55,642 bases of DNA, from positions 1-55,642 of the forward strand of contig NZ_JACIDH010000019.1 in NCBI RefSeq assembly GCF_014196255.1, given 5' to 3'. A program made the translations under genes and the position numbers. The notes under the pieces were generated by a model. The model was not told the DNA's origin. It did not search any database and was given only the letters and a program-made list of their open reading frames with translations. This document shows positions 17,854 through 26,796 of the stretch, piece by piece. Position 1 is the stretch's first letter. Every line of letters begins with the position of its first letter. Origin of the DNA: Sphingomonas pseudosanguinis (lineage in GTDB: Bacteria > Pseudomonadota > Alphaproteobacteria > Sphingomonadales > Sphingomonadaceae).

Positions 17854-19434
17854 TCACGCCCGGTGCAGCCCGGGCTTGCCGCGTTCGGCGACGAAGCTCG
17901 CATAGGTCGACAGGCGGCCGTCCGGCACCGCGACGGTGTCGAGCACCTTCAGGTCGCCGCGGAGGCTGTCGCGGCCGACGTCGCACAGGACATAGCCGCG
18001 CCGGTCGGTCATCGCCATCAGTTCGGGCGTGTGCGCCTTGGCCGAGCGGGTGAATTCATCGTCATCGCCGACGCCATCCGCGCCCGAGGTGATCGAGGTC
18101 GCGAGAAACTCGCTCGACACGATGGTGCCGCGCTGGTCGTGGACGAGGTCGCCGACATAATGGCGGTGCGCGTCGCCGCTGACCGTCATCACATTGCCCG
18201 GACAATGATCGGCGATGTGCGACAGCAGGCGGCGCTGGCTGTGCATATAGCCCGACCATTGATCCATCGAGGTGACGGCGACGTCCTTGCCCGGCTTGGC
18301 ATAGTGCATGTTCATCAGGCGCACCTGCTGCGCGATGAGGTTCCAGCGCGCGGTCGACCGGGTCAGCCCGTCGAACAGCCAGGATTCCTGGGCCGCGCCC
18401 AGCATGGTGCGATCGGACGAATAGACGTCCGGCCCCTGCACGACATCGCCATCGGCATAGGCCTGGTCGGAGCGATACTGGCGGGTGTCGAGGAAGAAGC
18501 CCTGCATCAGGTCGCCGAAACGCGCGTCGCGATAGAGGCGCATGGCCCCCGCGACCGGCATCGAGCGCCGGCGCAGCGGCATATGCTCGTAATAGGCCTG
18601 CATCGCCATCGCGCGGCGCATCATGAACAGCTCGGGCGGGGTGCCGTCCTGATCGCGGTCGCCAGCCCAGTTGTTGTCGACCTCGTGATCGTCGAAGCTG
18701 ACGAACCAGGGCGCGGCGGCATGCGCCGCCTGCAGGTCGGCATCGGACTTGTAGAGGCCGTAGCGCAGGCGATAGTCGGTGATTGACTGGATCTCGCCAT
18801 GCGTGTGATGACGCACCGGCGTCACCACCCGGCCCGCGATGCGGCGCGGGGCCGGCCCCCGGTCGGGGCCTTCATAGATATAGTCGCCATAATGGAAGAC
18901 GAAGTCGATCGGCTCCTCGGCGATTCGACGCCAGGCGGTGTAGAGCCCCTCCTCATAATGCTGACAGCCCGCGACCGCGAAGCGCAGCCGGTCGAGCCGC
19001 GCCTGGGGCAGCGGCAGGGTCGCGCCGCGCCCCGCCGGGCTGCGATGGCCGCCACAGGTGAAGCGATACCAATAGGGGCGCGCCGGTTCGAGGCCCGTGA
19101 CCTCGACATGCACCGCATGCGCGAGTTCGGGATGCGCGATCGCATCGCCCCGGCGGACGATCTGGCGGAAGTCGGGATCGCGCGCCACTTCCCATCCGAC
19201 CCGCACGGGAGCCGCCACCATGCCGCCATCGGGCTGTGCGGGTTCGGGGACGATCCGCGTCCAGGCGACGAAGCCGTCCGCATCCGGGTCGCCCGACGCC
19301 ACGCCCAGCGTGAACGGCGTGGTGAGGAAGCCCGGCGCATCGATCAGATTGCGGGGCTCCGCGGGCAGCGCGCCGGCGCGTGCCGCCATCCACAGCATCG
19401 GAAAGGCGGCGAGCAGGTGGCGACGATCCATCAT
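17854..19434 (-). CDS. phoD: PhoD-like alkaline phosphatase/phosphodiesterase
   Basis: The 526-residue secreted enzyme has a Tat-like N-terminus (MMDRRHLLAAFPMLW) with an Ala-rich signal peptide, a fibronectin-like N-domain (about 35-140) and the PhoD metallophosphatase domain. Motifs include FAVAGCQHYEEGLYTAW, DFVFHYGDYIYEGPD with metal-binding Asp/Tyr, WFVSFDDHEVDNNWAGDRD, and VSGDAHRHYVGDL. These proteins cleave phosphomono- or diesters with Ca/Fe cofactors to release phosphate. It begins 19 bp after a TonB-dependent receptor gene on the same strand, so the two are probably one operon for capturing a phosphorylated compound. Induction by phosphate limitation is expected from the family but not shown here. 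Confidence 0.88.
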   Translation of the reverse strand: MMDRRHLLAAFPMLWMAARAGALPAEPRNLIDAPGFLTTPFTLGVASGDPDADGFVAWTRIVPEPAQPDGGMVAAPVRVGWEVARDPDFRQIVRRGDAIAHPELAHAVHVEVTGLEPARPYWYRFTCGGHRSPAGRGATLPLPQARLDRLRFAVAGCQHYEEGLYTAWRRIAEEPIDFVFHYGDYIYEGPDRGPAPRRIAGRVVTPVRHHTHGEIQSITDYRLRYGLYKSDADLQAAHAAAPWFVSFDDHEVDNNWAGDRDQDGTPPELFMMRRAMAMQAYYEHMPLRRRSMPVAGAMRLYRDARFGDLMQGFFLDTRQYRSDQAYADGDVVQGPDVYSSDRTMLGAAQESWLFDGLTRSTARWNLIAQQVRLMNMHYAKPGKDVAVTSMDQWSGYMHSQRRLLSHIADHCPGNVMTVSGDAHRHYVGDLVHDQRGTIVSSEFLATSITSGADGVGDDDEFTRSAKAHTPELMAMTDRRGYVLCDVGRDSLRGDLKVLDTVAVPDGRLSTYASFVAERGKPGLHRA

Positions 19435-19453
19435 GGCTTCGGGTCCTTGCCGG

Positions 19454-22108
19454 TCAGTTCAGCACGATATGGAAGAAGGCGGCACGACCGTAATTGTCGA
19501 TCTCGCTGACATATTGCAGGCGGTTGCCGACCAGGAATTTGGGCTGGTCGTCGAACAGATTGTTGATCTCGTACTTGAAGGTGACGTGCGGCAGCACCTT
19601 GTGCCACAGCGCGGCGTTGACGACGGTCAGCCCGGCACGGCCGCTATCGTCCTTGGGCGTGACGCCCAGCGCGGTCAGCGAGTCCGAACGGTGGCTGACG
19701 GTCGCGCGGATAGCGCCCGCGATCTCGGGCAGACGCACGGTCGCCCCGCCCCCCACCGTCACGCGCGGCTGATACATCAGCCGATCGACCGTGCGCGTGC
19801 CGGTCTCCTCGCCGGTGACGCGCATCCGCCCGTCGAGCAGCGTCACGTTGAAGAAGGGATCGACCTTGCGCCCGAGGATGTCGACATTGCGCTCGGCGAT
19901 CTGGAACTCGATCCCATAAAGGCGCGAGCTTTCGGCATTGGTCGGCTCGCGCACCGCATAGGTGGTGCCGTCGACCTGCTGGAGCGAGCGCAGGACGTAT
20001 ATGTCGTCCTTGATCCACTTGGCGAAGGCGGCAACGCCGATCACGCCGTGCGTGCCAAAATAATATTCGGCGCCGACGTCGAGATTGTCGGCACGGCGCG
20101 GCCGCAGGCCCGGATTGCCCCGCCGGATCGCGCATTCGGGACCGCCGGCCTCCTCGTCCTCCTCGCCGCAGGTGATCGTCTCGGGCTGGGCGATGTCGCC
20201 GGGCGTCGGCCGGCCGAGCGTGCGGCTATAGGCGAAGCGCAGCTTGGTGCCGTCGGCCAGGTCATGGTCCGCCGCGAAGGAGGGCAGCAGATAGGCATAG
20301 CCGCCCCGCCTCACCGTCTGCCCGGGCAGCACCACGCCGCTGCGGATCACCGGCTGATACGCGTCGAAGCCGATATGGTCGTAGCGCACCCCGGCGACCA
20401 GCCGCGTCGCGTCGCTGGCATGATGGAGCGACAGATAGGGCGTCCACAGCCGCTCGACATAGCGATAGTCGCTTGCCGCCGCCTGATAGGCGGTCGCCCG
20501 CGCGTCCAGCCCGATCTGCCGCCACAGGCCGTCCTTGGCGCGGTTATAGTCGATCCAGGGGAAGGTCACGGCGGAGCCGACCGGCAGATAGCCGGGATCG
20601 ACCATATAATCGGTCATCACCCGCCCCAGGCGATAGGTGTTGACGTTCAGGTCGCGCGACAGGTCGAGCCGGCGGAACTCGATGCCGGTGGCCAGGCCGA
20701 AGCCACGGTCGCCCGCCTCGGTGTTCCAGGCATAGTCGACGCGCAGGTCCGCCAGCCCCTCGCGCGCCGAACGCTCGGTGATGTTGGCGGTGCTGAGCTT
20801 GTAGATCGACGAGAAGGGTGCGGCGGGATCGCTGATCCCGGTCACGCGCGGGATACCGCCGGTCGCGTCGCTGCCATCCTCCCAGTCGAGGAACAGCCGC
20901 GACGGATAGGTGCGCACGCCGACATAGGGCTGCACATTGTCGTAGATCGCGCGCGTATAGCCGCCGCGCACGTCGAGATGCGACATATCCCCCCGCCAGC
21001 CGACCGAGGCGATGCCGCCATAGGTCTTCTTGTCCCAGGTGTCGTAGCGATAGCGCGAATAGATGCTGTTGACCTGCGACCGGCCGCCGGTCGGCGTCCG
21101 CGCGACGATGGTGCTGCGCGTGTAGAAGTCGTTCTTGTTCATCGTCGAGGATTCCCACAGACGATACCCGAAGCCGAGCAGCGAGGCACGGACGCGGTCG
21201 CTCGCCTGCCATTCCAGCTTGCCGCTGCTGCCCGCCGTGCGCAGCCGGTTGGTATAGCTGCCATAGCTGTGGTCGCCCGGCACCGCGCGCCCGTCCCAGT
21301 TGCCCGCCTCGGGACCGGACAGCAGGCGGCCGCGATCGTCGAAATAGTTCTTTACCGGCTGCCACCATTTGGCGGAGTTGCGTGTGCGGCTCTGGTAACG
21401 CGCCGATAGCAGGATGCCGAACTGGCCCTGCGATCCGAAGCGATCGGCGAACACGCCCTTGGCGCCGCCGCCCCAATGCTGCGCGCTGCCGCCGATCGTG
21501 TTGCGCCCATCGGGGCCGCGAAACGACTGATAGCTGCCATAACCGTCGAGCAGGGTGTAGCGCCGCTTCAGGTCGAGCGGGCTGCGCGTGATGATGTCGA
21601 CGATGCCGCCGATCGCGCCGCCATCCTGTTCGGCGGTGAAGGTCTTGTAGACGTCGGTACGCTGCGATAATTCGGAAGGGATGATCTGCAGGTTGATCAT
21701 CCGCGACCCTTCACCGTCATTGCCGATCGAGGCCAGGGTGATGCCGTCGATCGTCGTCTGGTTCAGATCGGGCGAAATGCCCCGGATCGTGACGAAGCGC
21801 GGCGCATCGCCCTCGTCGATCGTGCTGATGCCGGGCAGCAGCCGCAATTGCTCGGCGATATTGCCATCGGCGGCGATCGTCTCGACATCGTCATAGACGA
21901 TGCTGTCGACCACGGCGGGGGACTGTTCCTTGCGGGCGGTCGCGAGCCGTTCCGCGGTGACGACGATGTCGGACTGCGGGGGGACCGAATCCGGCCGGTC
22001 GGACGCGGCGGGATTCTCCGCCTGCGCCGGGATCGCGGTCAGCAACAGACTCGACGCGCAGCACAACAGGCGCGCCCGAGCGGCGCCCAGAAACATCGTC
22101 ATGGTCAA
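19454..22108 (-). CDS. TonB-dependent receptor, partner of PhoD
   Basis: This 884-residue outer-membrane receptor has a signal peptide (about 1-30, AIPAQA cleavage), a TonB-box-like DIVVTAERL near 48, a plug domain (about 60-170, with ISTIDEGDAPRFVTIRGI and EQDGGAIGGIVDIITRSPL) and a 22-strand barrel that ends in GRAAFFHIVLN. The sequence belongs to the large CirA/Oar-like branch common in sphingomonads. Adjacency to phoD 19 bp downstream suggests import of a phosphorylated or phosphate-bearing substrate, which is inference. Upstream, 22230-22285 is unusually AT-rich and may hold the promoter. No FNR or Fur site is seen. Confidence 0.88.
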   Translation of the reverse strand: MTMTMFLGAARARLLCCASSLLLTAIPAQAENPAASDRPDSVPPQSDIVVTAERLATARKEQSPAVVDSIVYDDVETIAADGNIAEQLRLLPGISTIDEGDAPRFVTIRGISPDLNQTTIDGITLASIGNDGEGSRMINLQIIPSELSQRTDVYKTFTAEQDGGAIGGIVDIITRSPLDLKRRYTLLDGYGSYQSFRGPDGRNTIGGSAQHWGGGAKGVFADRFGSQGQFGILLSARYQSRTRNSAKWWQPVKNYFDDRGRLLSGPEAGNWDGRAVPGDHSYGSYTNRLRTAGSSGKLEWQASDRVRASLLGFGYRLWESSTMNKNDFYTRSTIVARTPTGGRSQVNSIYSRYRYDTWDKKTYGGIASVGWRGDMSHLDVRGGYTRAIYDNVQPYVGVRTYPSRLFLDWEDGSDATGGIPRVTGISDPAAPFSSIYKLSTANITERSAREGLADLRVDYAWNTEAGDRGFGLATGIEFRRLDLSRDLNVNTYRLGRVMTDYMVDPGYLPVGSAVTFPWIDYNRAKDGLWRQIGLDARATAYQAAASDYRYVERLWTPYLSLHHASDATRLVAGVRYDHIGFDAYQPVIRSGVVLPGQTVRRGGYAYLLPSFAADHDLADGTKLRFAYSRTLGRPTPGDIAQPETITCGEEDEEAGGPECAIRRGNPGLRPRRADNLDVGAEYYFGTHGVIGVAAFAKWIKDDIYVLRSLQQVDGTTYAVREPTNAESSRLYGIEFQIAERNVDILGRKVDPFFNVTLLDGRMRVTGEETGTRTVDRLMYQPRVTVGGGATVRLPEIAGAIRATVSHRSDSLTALGVTPKDDSGRAGLTVVNAALWHKVLPHVTFKYEINNLFDDQPKFLVGNRLQYVSEIDNYGRAAFFHIVLN

Positions 22109-22230
22109 TCCCCCGTTATGTTCGCGACGCCGGGCCAGCCGGGCGCGCGTAGACGCGACGCGCTTAGCCGACCGCAGGGGGTCGCTCCGTCATCGCGGGG
22201 GCACCGCTAGTCGTCGATAATTACAGTTGG

Positions 22231-22284
22231 ATGGTCATTTCATGACATTATTGTAAATATGTCAGTTACGCTGTTATATTATGC
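22231..22284. promoter_or_regulatory. AT-rich promoter region with TGACAT...ATGTCA repeat
   Basis: In the 233-bp gap before the TonB receptor there is an AT-rich stretch with an inverted repeat TGACAT (22243-22248) / ATGTCA (22259-22264) and further TGT(C/T)A words. They resemble Pho-box half-sites, but the spacing (12 or 17 bp) does not match the 11-bp repeat of a canonical Pho box. It is offered as the likely promoter area of the receptor-phoD operon, with the regulator unproven. Confidence 0.3.
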
Positions 22285-22341
22285 GGCGAGGTGTGGACCG
22301 ACATCAGGGACGATGTTTATGTCTCGCCCTGCCCGCCCCCG

Positions 22342-22653
22342 TCATGCGCAGGCGGGAACGATGGCGATGGGGGCGAAGGTGATCAGCGTCGCCGCGACGC
22401 CCACCCAGCCCAGCGCCGCCGCCGCACGGTCGAGCGGGGTCGTACGCCGCCGGTTCAGGATCAACGCCACGACCAACGTCGCGAGCAGCGACCCCGTCCA
22501 TGCCGCCAGCAGGGTCCAGCGATGAACGCTCAGTCCCGCGAACGGGACCATATTCCATCCACCGGCACAGCCCAGCCCATGCAGCGCATAGATCAGGCAG
22601 AAGGCGGCGGCCCAGCCGATCAGCCCGGCGGTGAGGCGCAGCAGCATGATCAT
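22342..22653 (-). CDS. Small membrane protein of the cytochrome oxidase cluster
   Basis: A 103-residue protein with three hydrophobic segments (about 4-26, 46-66, 78-100) and no recognised family motif. Its ATG overlaps the stop codon of the fused cytochrome oxidase gene (ATGA), so it is translationally coupled to that gene and ends the oxidase operon. By position it may be a small oxidase subunit or assembly factor, comparable to subunit IV (CtaF/CyoD) in size and topology, but sequence similarity is not evident. Coding is supported by hydrophobic pattern and coupling. Confidence 0.72.
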   Translation of the reverse strand: MIMLLRLTAGLIGWAAAFCLIYALHGLGCAGGWNMVPFAGLSVHRWTLLAAWTGSLLATLVVALILNRRRTTPLDRAAAALGWVGVAATLITFAPIAIVPACA

Positions 22654-25097
22654 GCGAACCACCCCGGCAGCACGAGCAGCAACGCGATGAAGGCCCCCGC
22701 CCCCGCGCCATGGTCGCTCCACAGGCGCAGGATGCGCGGCTCGGTCGCGCGCGCGGCGGAGTGGAAGCCCGCCTTCGCCCGCGCCATCACGAAACCGGTC
22801 ATGATCGCCGCCAGCCCGGCATGGAACAGCCCGTACGCCGCCAGCGCGGCGCTGGTCGCGGCATAGGCGTGGGTCGAGGGACCGGGTGTGGTCGTCAGCA
22901 ACAGGATGAGCGCCGCGACGATGGCGAGGTGGCCGCCCAGCACGATCGGCATCCGCCCCGCCCGGACCGCGATGCCGGCGGCGGCGGCCCCCGCGATGGC
23001 GAGCAGCGGCACGACCAGCGATGGCGGGATCAGCGCGGGCGGCGGCCAGTTGGGCGCGATCGTCCAGAGAAAGGCATAGCCGAAGAGCAGCGAGGCGAAG
23101 AGCGTCGCGCTGGCCGCCAGCGCGAAGACGCTGCCCCACCAGCCGGTGGTGCGCGGGGCCTCGAAACTGGTGGGCAGCGACTGGCCGCCGCCGATGGGGA
23201 CCATGCCGACATCGCCGCGCGTGCCGTTGGTCCAGGCCCAGCGCCATCCCAACCAGACGGTGCCGACCAGAAAGACGGGGGCGAGCGCATACAGCCCCGC
23301 CAGCATCATCAGGAAGAAGCCGCCCAGCATCGCGGCGGTCGCGATCGGCAGCCAGCTATTGCCCGGCAGGATTGCGACATGCTCGGGCGTGCCGCTGGTC
23401 ATGTCGACCGCCAGCGTCTCGCGCCAGCCGTGACGCGCCTCGGCCAGCAACCCCTCGCCGCGTGCCAGCGCGACGCCCAGATCGGGATCGTCGGCCAGCG
23501 GGTCGCGCGTGGTGACGGTCGGTAGGCTGGCGAAATTGTAGGTGGTCGATGGGATCGGCATCGCCCATTCCAGCGTCGTCGCGCCCCAGGGATTGCGGCG
23601 ATGCACCCGCCCCAGCCAGATCTGCAGCACCACGTCGATCAGGAACAGCGCGAAGCCGAACGCCTGCAGGAAGCCGCCGACCGACGACAACAGGTTGAGC
23701 CAGGTCCACCCCATGCCTTCGGGATAGGTGTCGATCCGCCGCGGCATGCCGAGCAGCCCGGTCAGGTGCATCATGAAGAAGGTCAGGTTGAAACCGATGA
23801 AGATCAGCCAGAACGCCGCCTCGCCCACCCGCATCACCCGCTCGCGCCCGGTGATGTGCGGCAGCCAGTAATAGGCGGCGGCCAGCATCGGGAAGACGAA
23901 CCCGCCGACCAGCACATAATGGAGATGCGCGGTGACGAAAGCGGTGTCGTGCGCCTGCGCATCGAACGGCACCATCGCCAGCATCACGCCGGTCAGCCCG
24001 CCCAGCACGAAGACGATGAAGAAGCCGACCAGATAGAGCATCGGCAGCTTCATCTCGGGCCGCCCCTGCCACAGCGTGCCCAGCCAGGCGAAGATCTGCA
24101 CCGCGGTCGGGATCGCGACCAGCGCCGAGGCGGCGGAGAAGAAACCCAGCGCCATGTGCGGGATGCCGGTGGTGAACATGTGGTGCACCCACAGCCCGAA
24201 GCTGAGAAAGGCGAGCGCCATGACCGCCGCGACGATCGCGCCGTATCCCAGCAGACGGGTGCGCGCCATGACGGGCAGGATGGTCGACACCGCCCCCGCC
24301 GCCGGCAGGAAGATGATGTAGACTTCCGGATGGCCGAACAGCCAGAACAGATGCTGCCACAACAGCGGCGATCCGCCGAGTTCGGGCGAATAGAAGGGCC
24401 AGCCAAAGGCGCGCTCGACCTCCAGCAGGATCGACCCCAGGATCAACGGCGGAAAGCCGAACACCATCATGCCCGCCGTCCCCAGCAGGTACCAGGCGAA
24501 GATCGGCATCCGGTCGAACCGCATGCCCGCCGCGCGCAGCTTCAGGATCGACACGGTGATCTCGATCGCCGCGCACATCGCCGAGATTTCGACGAAGGTG
24601 ATGCCGAGCAGCCAGACGTCGGAATTGATGCCCGGTGTATAGGTCTTGCCCGACAAGGGCGGGTACAGGAACCAGCCCGCATCGGGGGCGACACCGGCCA
24701 GCATCGCCAGCACGATGATCGTGCCGCCGAACAGATAGCACCACCAGCCGAGCGAGGAGAGGCGCGGAAAGGCCAGGTCGCGACTGCCCAGCATCTTAGG
24801 CAGCAGATACATGGTCAGCCCCTCGAACATCGGGATGGCGAACAGGAACATCATGATGCTGCCATGCATCGTAAACAGCTGGTTATAGACCTCCGGCCCG
24901 ACGAACGCGCTGCGCGGCGTGGCGAGTTGCGCGCGGATCAGCATGGCCAGCACGCCGCCGATTGCGAAGAAGACGAAGGCCGCGACGATGAACCGCTTGC
25001 CGATGTCGCTATGGTTGACCGAGCGCAGATAGCCGCGCCAGCCCGGCTCGTTGCCCCAGATCGCCGTCAGATCCTGATGCCGCTTCAGCGCGCTCAT
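22650..25097 (-). CDS. ctaD/ctaE fusion: Cytochrome c oxidase, fused subunits I and III
   Basis: The 815-residue protein joins a complete heme-copper oxidase subunit I (about 1-540) to a subunit III domain (about 590-815) in one chain. Subunit I has the heme a histidine in FTMHGSIMMFLF, the CuB/crosslink motif GHPEVYIIFLP, the CuB pair VHHMFTTG, and the paired histidines of VTAHLHYVLVGG for hemes a3 and a. The C-terminal part contains LFASLLFGYAFLW, FHAGLAAIMTGF and a conserved helical run of subunit III. I+III fusions are known in some caa3-type oxidases. ATG 25097 follows coxB closely (the coxB stop overlaps it), and the longer upstream frame is not needed. It works with CoxB, CtaG-like and CopD-like neighbours, moving electrons from cytochrome c to oxygen and pumping protons. 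Confidence 0.93.
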   Translation of the reverse strand: MSALKRHQDLTAIWGNEPGWRGYLRSVNHSDIGKRFIVAAFVFFAIGGVLAMLIRAQLATPRSAFVGPEVYNQLFTMHGSIMMFLFAIPMFEGLTMYLLPKMLGSRDLAFPRLSSLGWWCYLFGGTIIVLAMLAGVAPDAGWFLYPPLSGKTYTPGINSDVWLLGITFVEISAMCAAIEITVSILKLRAAGMRFDRMPIFAWYLLGTAGMMVFGFPPLILGSILLEVERAFGWPFYSPELGGSPLLWQHLFWLFGHPEVYIIFLPAAGAVSTILPVMARTRLLGYGAIVAAVMALAFLSFGLWVHHMFTTGIPHMALGFFSAASALVAIPTAVQIFAWLGTLWQGRPEMKLPMLYLVGFFIVFVLGGLTGVMLAMVPFDAQAHDTAFVTAHLHYVLVGGFVFPMLAAAYYWLPHITGRERVMRVGEAAFWLIFIGFNLTFFMMHLTGLLGMPRRIDTYPEGMGWTWLNLLSSVGGFLQAFGFALFLIDVVLQIWLGRVHRRNPWGATTLEWAMPIPSTTYNFASLPTVTTRDPLADDPDLGVALARGEGLLAEARHGWRETLAVDMTSGTPEHVAILPGNSWLPIATAAMLGGFFLMMLAGLYALAPVFLVGTVWLGWRWAWTNGTRGDVGMVPIGGGQSLPTSFEAPRTTGWWGSVFALAASATLFASLLFGYAFLWTIAPNWPPPALIPPSLVVPLLAIAGAAAAGIAVRAGRMPIVLGGHLAIVAALILLLTTTPGPSTHAYAATSAALAAYGLFHAGLAAIMTGFVMARAKAGFHSAARATEPRILRLWSDHGAGAGAFIALLLVLPGWFA

Positions 25098-25753
25098 CGT
25101 GCCCCCTCCGTGAACGCCGTCCACCCCGCCGCGTCATGCGCGACGACGGTGAAATTGTGATCCTTGTGCCCCACGCCGCAATATTCGGCGCATTCGCCGC
25201 GATAGGTGCCCGGCGTGTCCGCGACGATGCGCAACCGGTTGGTGTGACCGGGGATCGCGTCCATCTTGCCCGCCAGCCGGGGTATCCAGAAACTGTGGAT
25301 GACGTCGCTTGACGTGATGACCAGATCGGCCGGCCGCCCCGCCGGGATGTGCAACACATTTTGCGTCCGGATGCCGCCGGGATGGACCATGTCCCATGCA
25401 TATTGCCGCGCGTTCACCCGCACCTCGACCGCGCGCGGGTCCGGCGTCGGCAGCGTGCCGATGCCGACCGTCAGCGCATAGCCGACCAGCGCAAGCAGCA
25501 CGACGACCGGCATCGCCAGCCCGAGCCCGCCGATCCACAGCCGGCCCGATGCGGTCCGCTCCCCGCCTCGCCCCCTGTCCCGCCGGCGAAAGGCCAGCGC
25601 GAGCAGCACGAAGACGAGGCCGGCCAGGACCGCCGATCCGCCCAGCATCACCCACCACATCGTCGCGACCGATCGCGCGTGCGGCCCCGCCGGATCGATC
25701 GTCGACAACGCGCCCGTGCAACCCGAAAGCGCGACAAGCGTTGTCGCGCACAT
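25094..25753 (-). CDS. coxB: Cytochrome c oxidase subunit II (CoxB), lipoprotein-type
   Basis: This 219-residue subunit starts with a lipoprotein signal (lipobox LSGC, Cys12), has two membrane helices (about 30-52 and 74-96) and a C-terminal cupredoxin domain. CuA ligands are largely present: His in DVIHSFWIP, and GECAEYCGVGH with both cysteines, Glu and His. The position three residues after that His, normally Met (HxxM), is His here (GHKDH). If the alignment is right, the weak axial Met ligand is replaced, which may change CuA redox properties. No cytochrome c domain is fused, so it is aa3- rather than caa3-type in build. It is divergent from the DUF2231 gene, with only 39 bp between their starts. 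A slightly longer N-terminus is possible. Confidence 0.88.
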   Translation of the reverse strand: MCATTLVALSGCTGALSTIDPAGPHARSVATMWWVMLGGSAVLAGLVFVLLALAFRRRDRGRGGERTASGRLWIGGLGLAMPVVVLLALVGYALTVGIGTLPTPDPRAVEVRVNARQYAWDMVHPGGIRTQNVLHIPAGRPADLVITSSDVIHSFWIPRLAGKMDAIPGHTNRLRIVADTPGTYRGECAEYCGVGHKDHNFTVVAHDAAGWTAFTEGAR

Positions 25754-25792
25754 GCCGGCGCGGCCCGCCCCGGTCAGGAGAGCTTTGCCCCG

Positions 25793-26317
25793 ATGACGAC
25801 TGATACCGCCCGCCAAGAGGTTGCCGAGACCCGCCTCGTCGATCCCGTCGAGCAGAATCCCGGCTTTCATCGCACCGAATCCAAGATCGCGGTGGCCGGC
25901 CATCCCATCCACGCCATGCTGGTCGCCTTTCCGATCGCGCTGACCACCTGCACCCTGGGCGCCGACCTGCTCTATTGGTGGACGGGCGACCTGTTCTGGG
26001 CGCGTGCCGCCTTGTGGGCGTCGGGCGCGGGTTTCCTGTTCGGCGTGCTGGCGGGCATCGCGGGCACCGTCGAACTGCTGCTGGTGCCCGGCATCCGCGC
26101 CCGCTCGGCCAGCTGGACGCATTTCATCATCGCGGTGATGCTGCTGTCCATCCTGGGCGCCAATTGGGGATACCGCCTGACCGGATACGAACAGGCGGTG
26201 CTGCCCTATGGCCTGCTGCTGTCGCTGTTCGCAGTCAGCTTCACGGGCTTCACCGGATGGCACGGCGGCAAGCTGGTGTTCGAGTATCAAATCGGTGTCT
26301 CTTCGACAGGGAGCTGA
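25793..26317 (+). CDS. DUF2231 domain membrane protein
   Basis: A 174-residue protein with a short soluble start and four hydrophobic segments, opening with the DUF2231 hallmark GHPIHAMLVAFPIAL. HWG-type histidines (FTGWHGGKLVFEY) sit near the end. DUF2231 proteins are integral membrane proteins of unknown function, sometimes near heme or copper genes. It is divergent from coxB and its 3' end overlaps the convergent CopD-like gene by 31 bp. AGGAG precedes the ATG at 25793. A link to the oxidase is suggested only by position. Confidence 0.82.
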   Translation: MTTDTARQEVAETRLVDPVEQNPGFHRTESKIAVAGHPIHAMLVAFPIALTTCTLGADLLYWWTGDLFWARAALWASGAGFLFGVLAGIAGTVELLLVPGIRARSASWTHFIIAVMLLSILGANWGYRLTGYEQAVLPYGLLLSLFAVSFTGFTGWHGGKLVFEYQIGVSSTGS

Positions 26318-26796
26318 CGATTCTGCGGTGCCTTCAGCCAGGCCGGTGCGAGATCGGGCACGACCGGCTTGGCGAGCACCAGGATGAGGACGACGATCAT
26401 CGTCGCGATGCTGCCCACGATCAGCGGCACCGGCGACGGCGGCAGATATTCACCGCGCCGCTCGCTCATCAGCAGGACGGTGTGCCCGACCAGCGCGTGC
26501 AGGCAGACGAGCAGCCCGACCGCGACCAGCTTGGCGAACATCCACGGCTCGAACACCCCGCGCAGATAGATCAGCGCGGTCCCGGCCGCGATCGCGGTGA
26601 CCGCGGCGGGGGTGACGATCATCGTATAGCTGTCATGCGTCAGCAGGCGCAGCCGGGCATAGGAGGCCTGGCTCTCCCCCGCCTGATGCTTGCCCAGCAT
26701 CAGCGGCAGCGCGACCAGCCCGGCGCACCACAGGATCAGGGCGGCGATGTGCAGCCCCTTCACGATGCTCAGGATCATGCCGATGCTCAGGGTCAT
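26287..26796 (-). CDS. CopD-like membrane protein
   Basis: This 169-residue protein has four transmembrane helices. The first contains VKGLHIAALILWCAGLVALPLM, and a second pair has THDSYTMIVTPAAVTAIAAGTAL and HALVGHTVLLM, which match the CopD/HemJ-like family of small heme or copper membrane proteins. Conserved histidines in the helices could bind heme b or Cu. It starts within the stop of the CtaG-like gene (ATGA), so the two are coupled, and together with CtaG it probably helps copper delivery to the oxidase. Its last codons overlap the convergent DUF2231 gene. Confidence 0.78.
   Translation of the reverse strand: MTLSIGMILSIVKGLHIAALILWCAGLVALPLMLGKHQAGESQASYARLRLLTHDSYTMIVTPAAVTAIAAGTALIYLRGVFEPWMFAKLVAVGLLVCLHALVGHTVLLMSERRGEYLPPSPVPLIVGSIATMIVVLILVLAKPVVPDLAPAWLKAPQNRQLPVEETPI

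Noticed and set aside
17333..17905. Plus-strand open frame in the gap before phoD
   Set aside because: No ribosome site or recognisable motif and composition of a shadow frame; the opposite-strand ORF at 17468-17809 is a little more plausible.
22231..22284. Canonical Pho box upstream of the receptor-phoD operon
   Set aside because: Half-site words are present, but spacing is 12 or 17 bp rather than 11, so it is listed only as an AT-rich promoter area.
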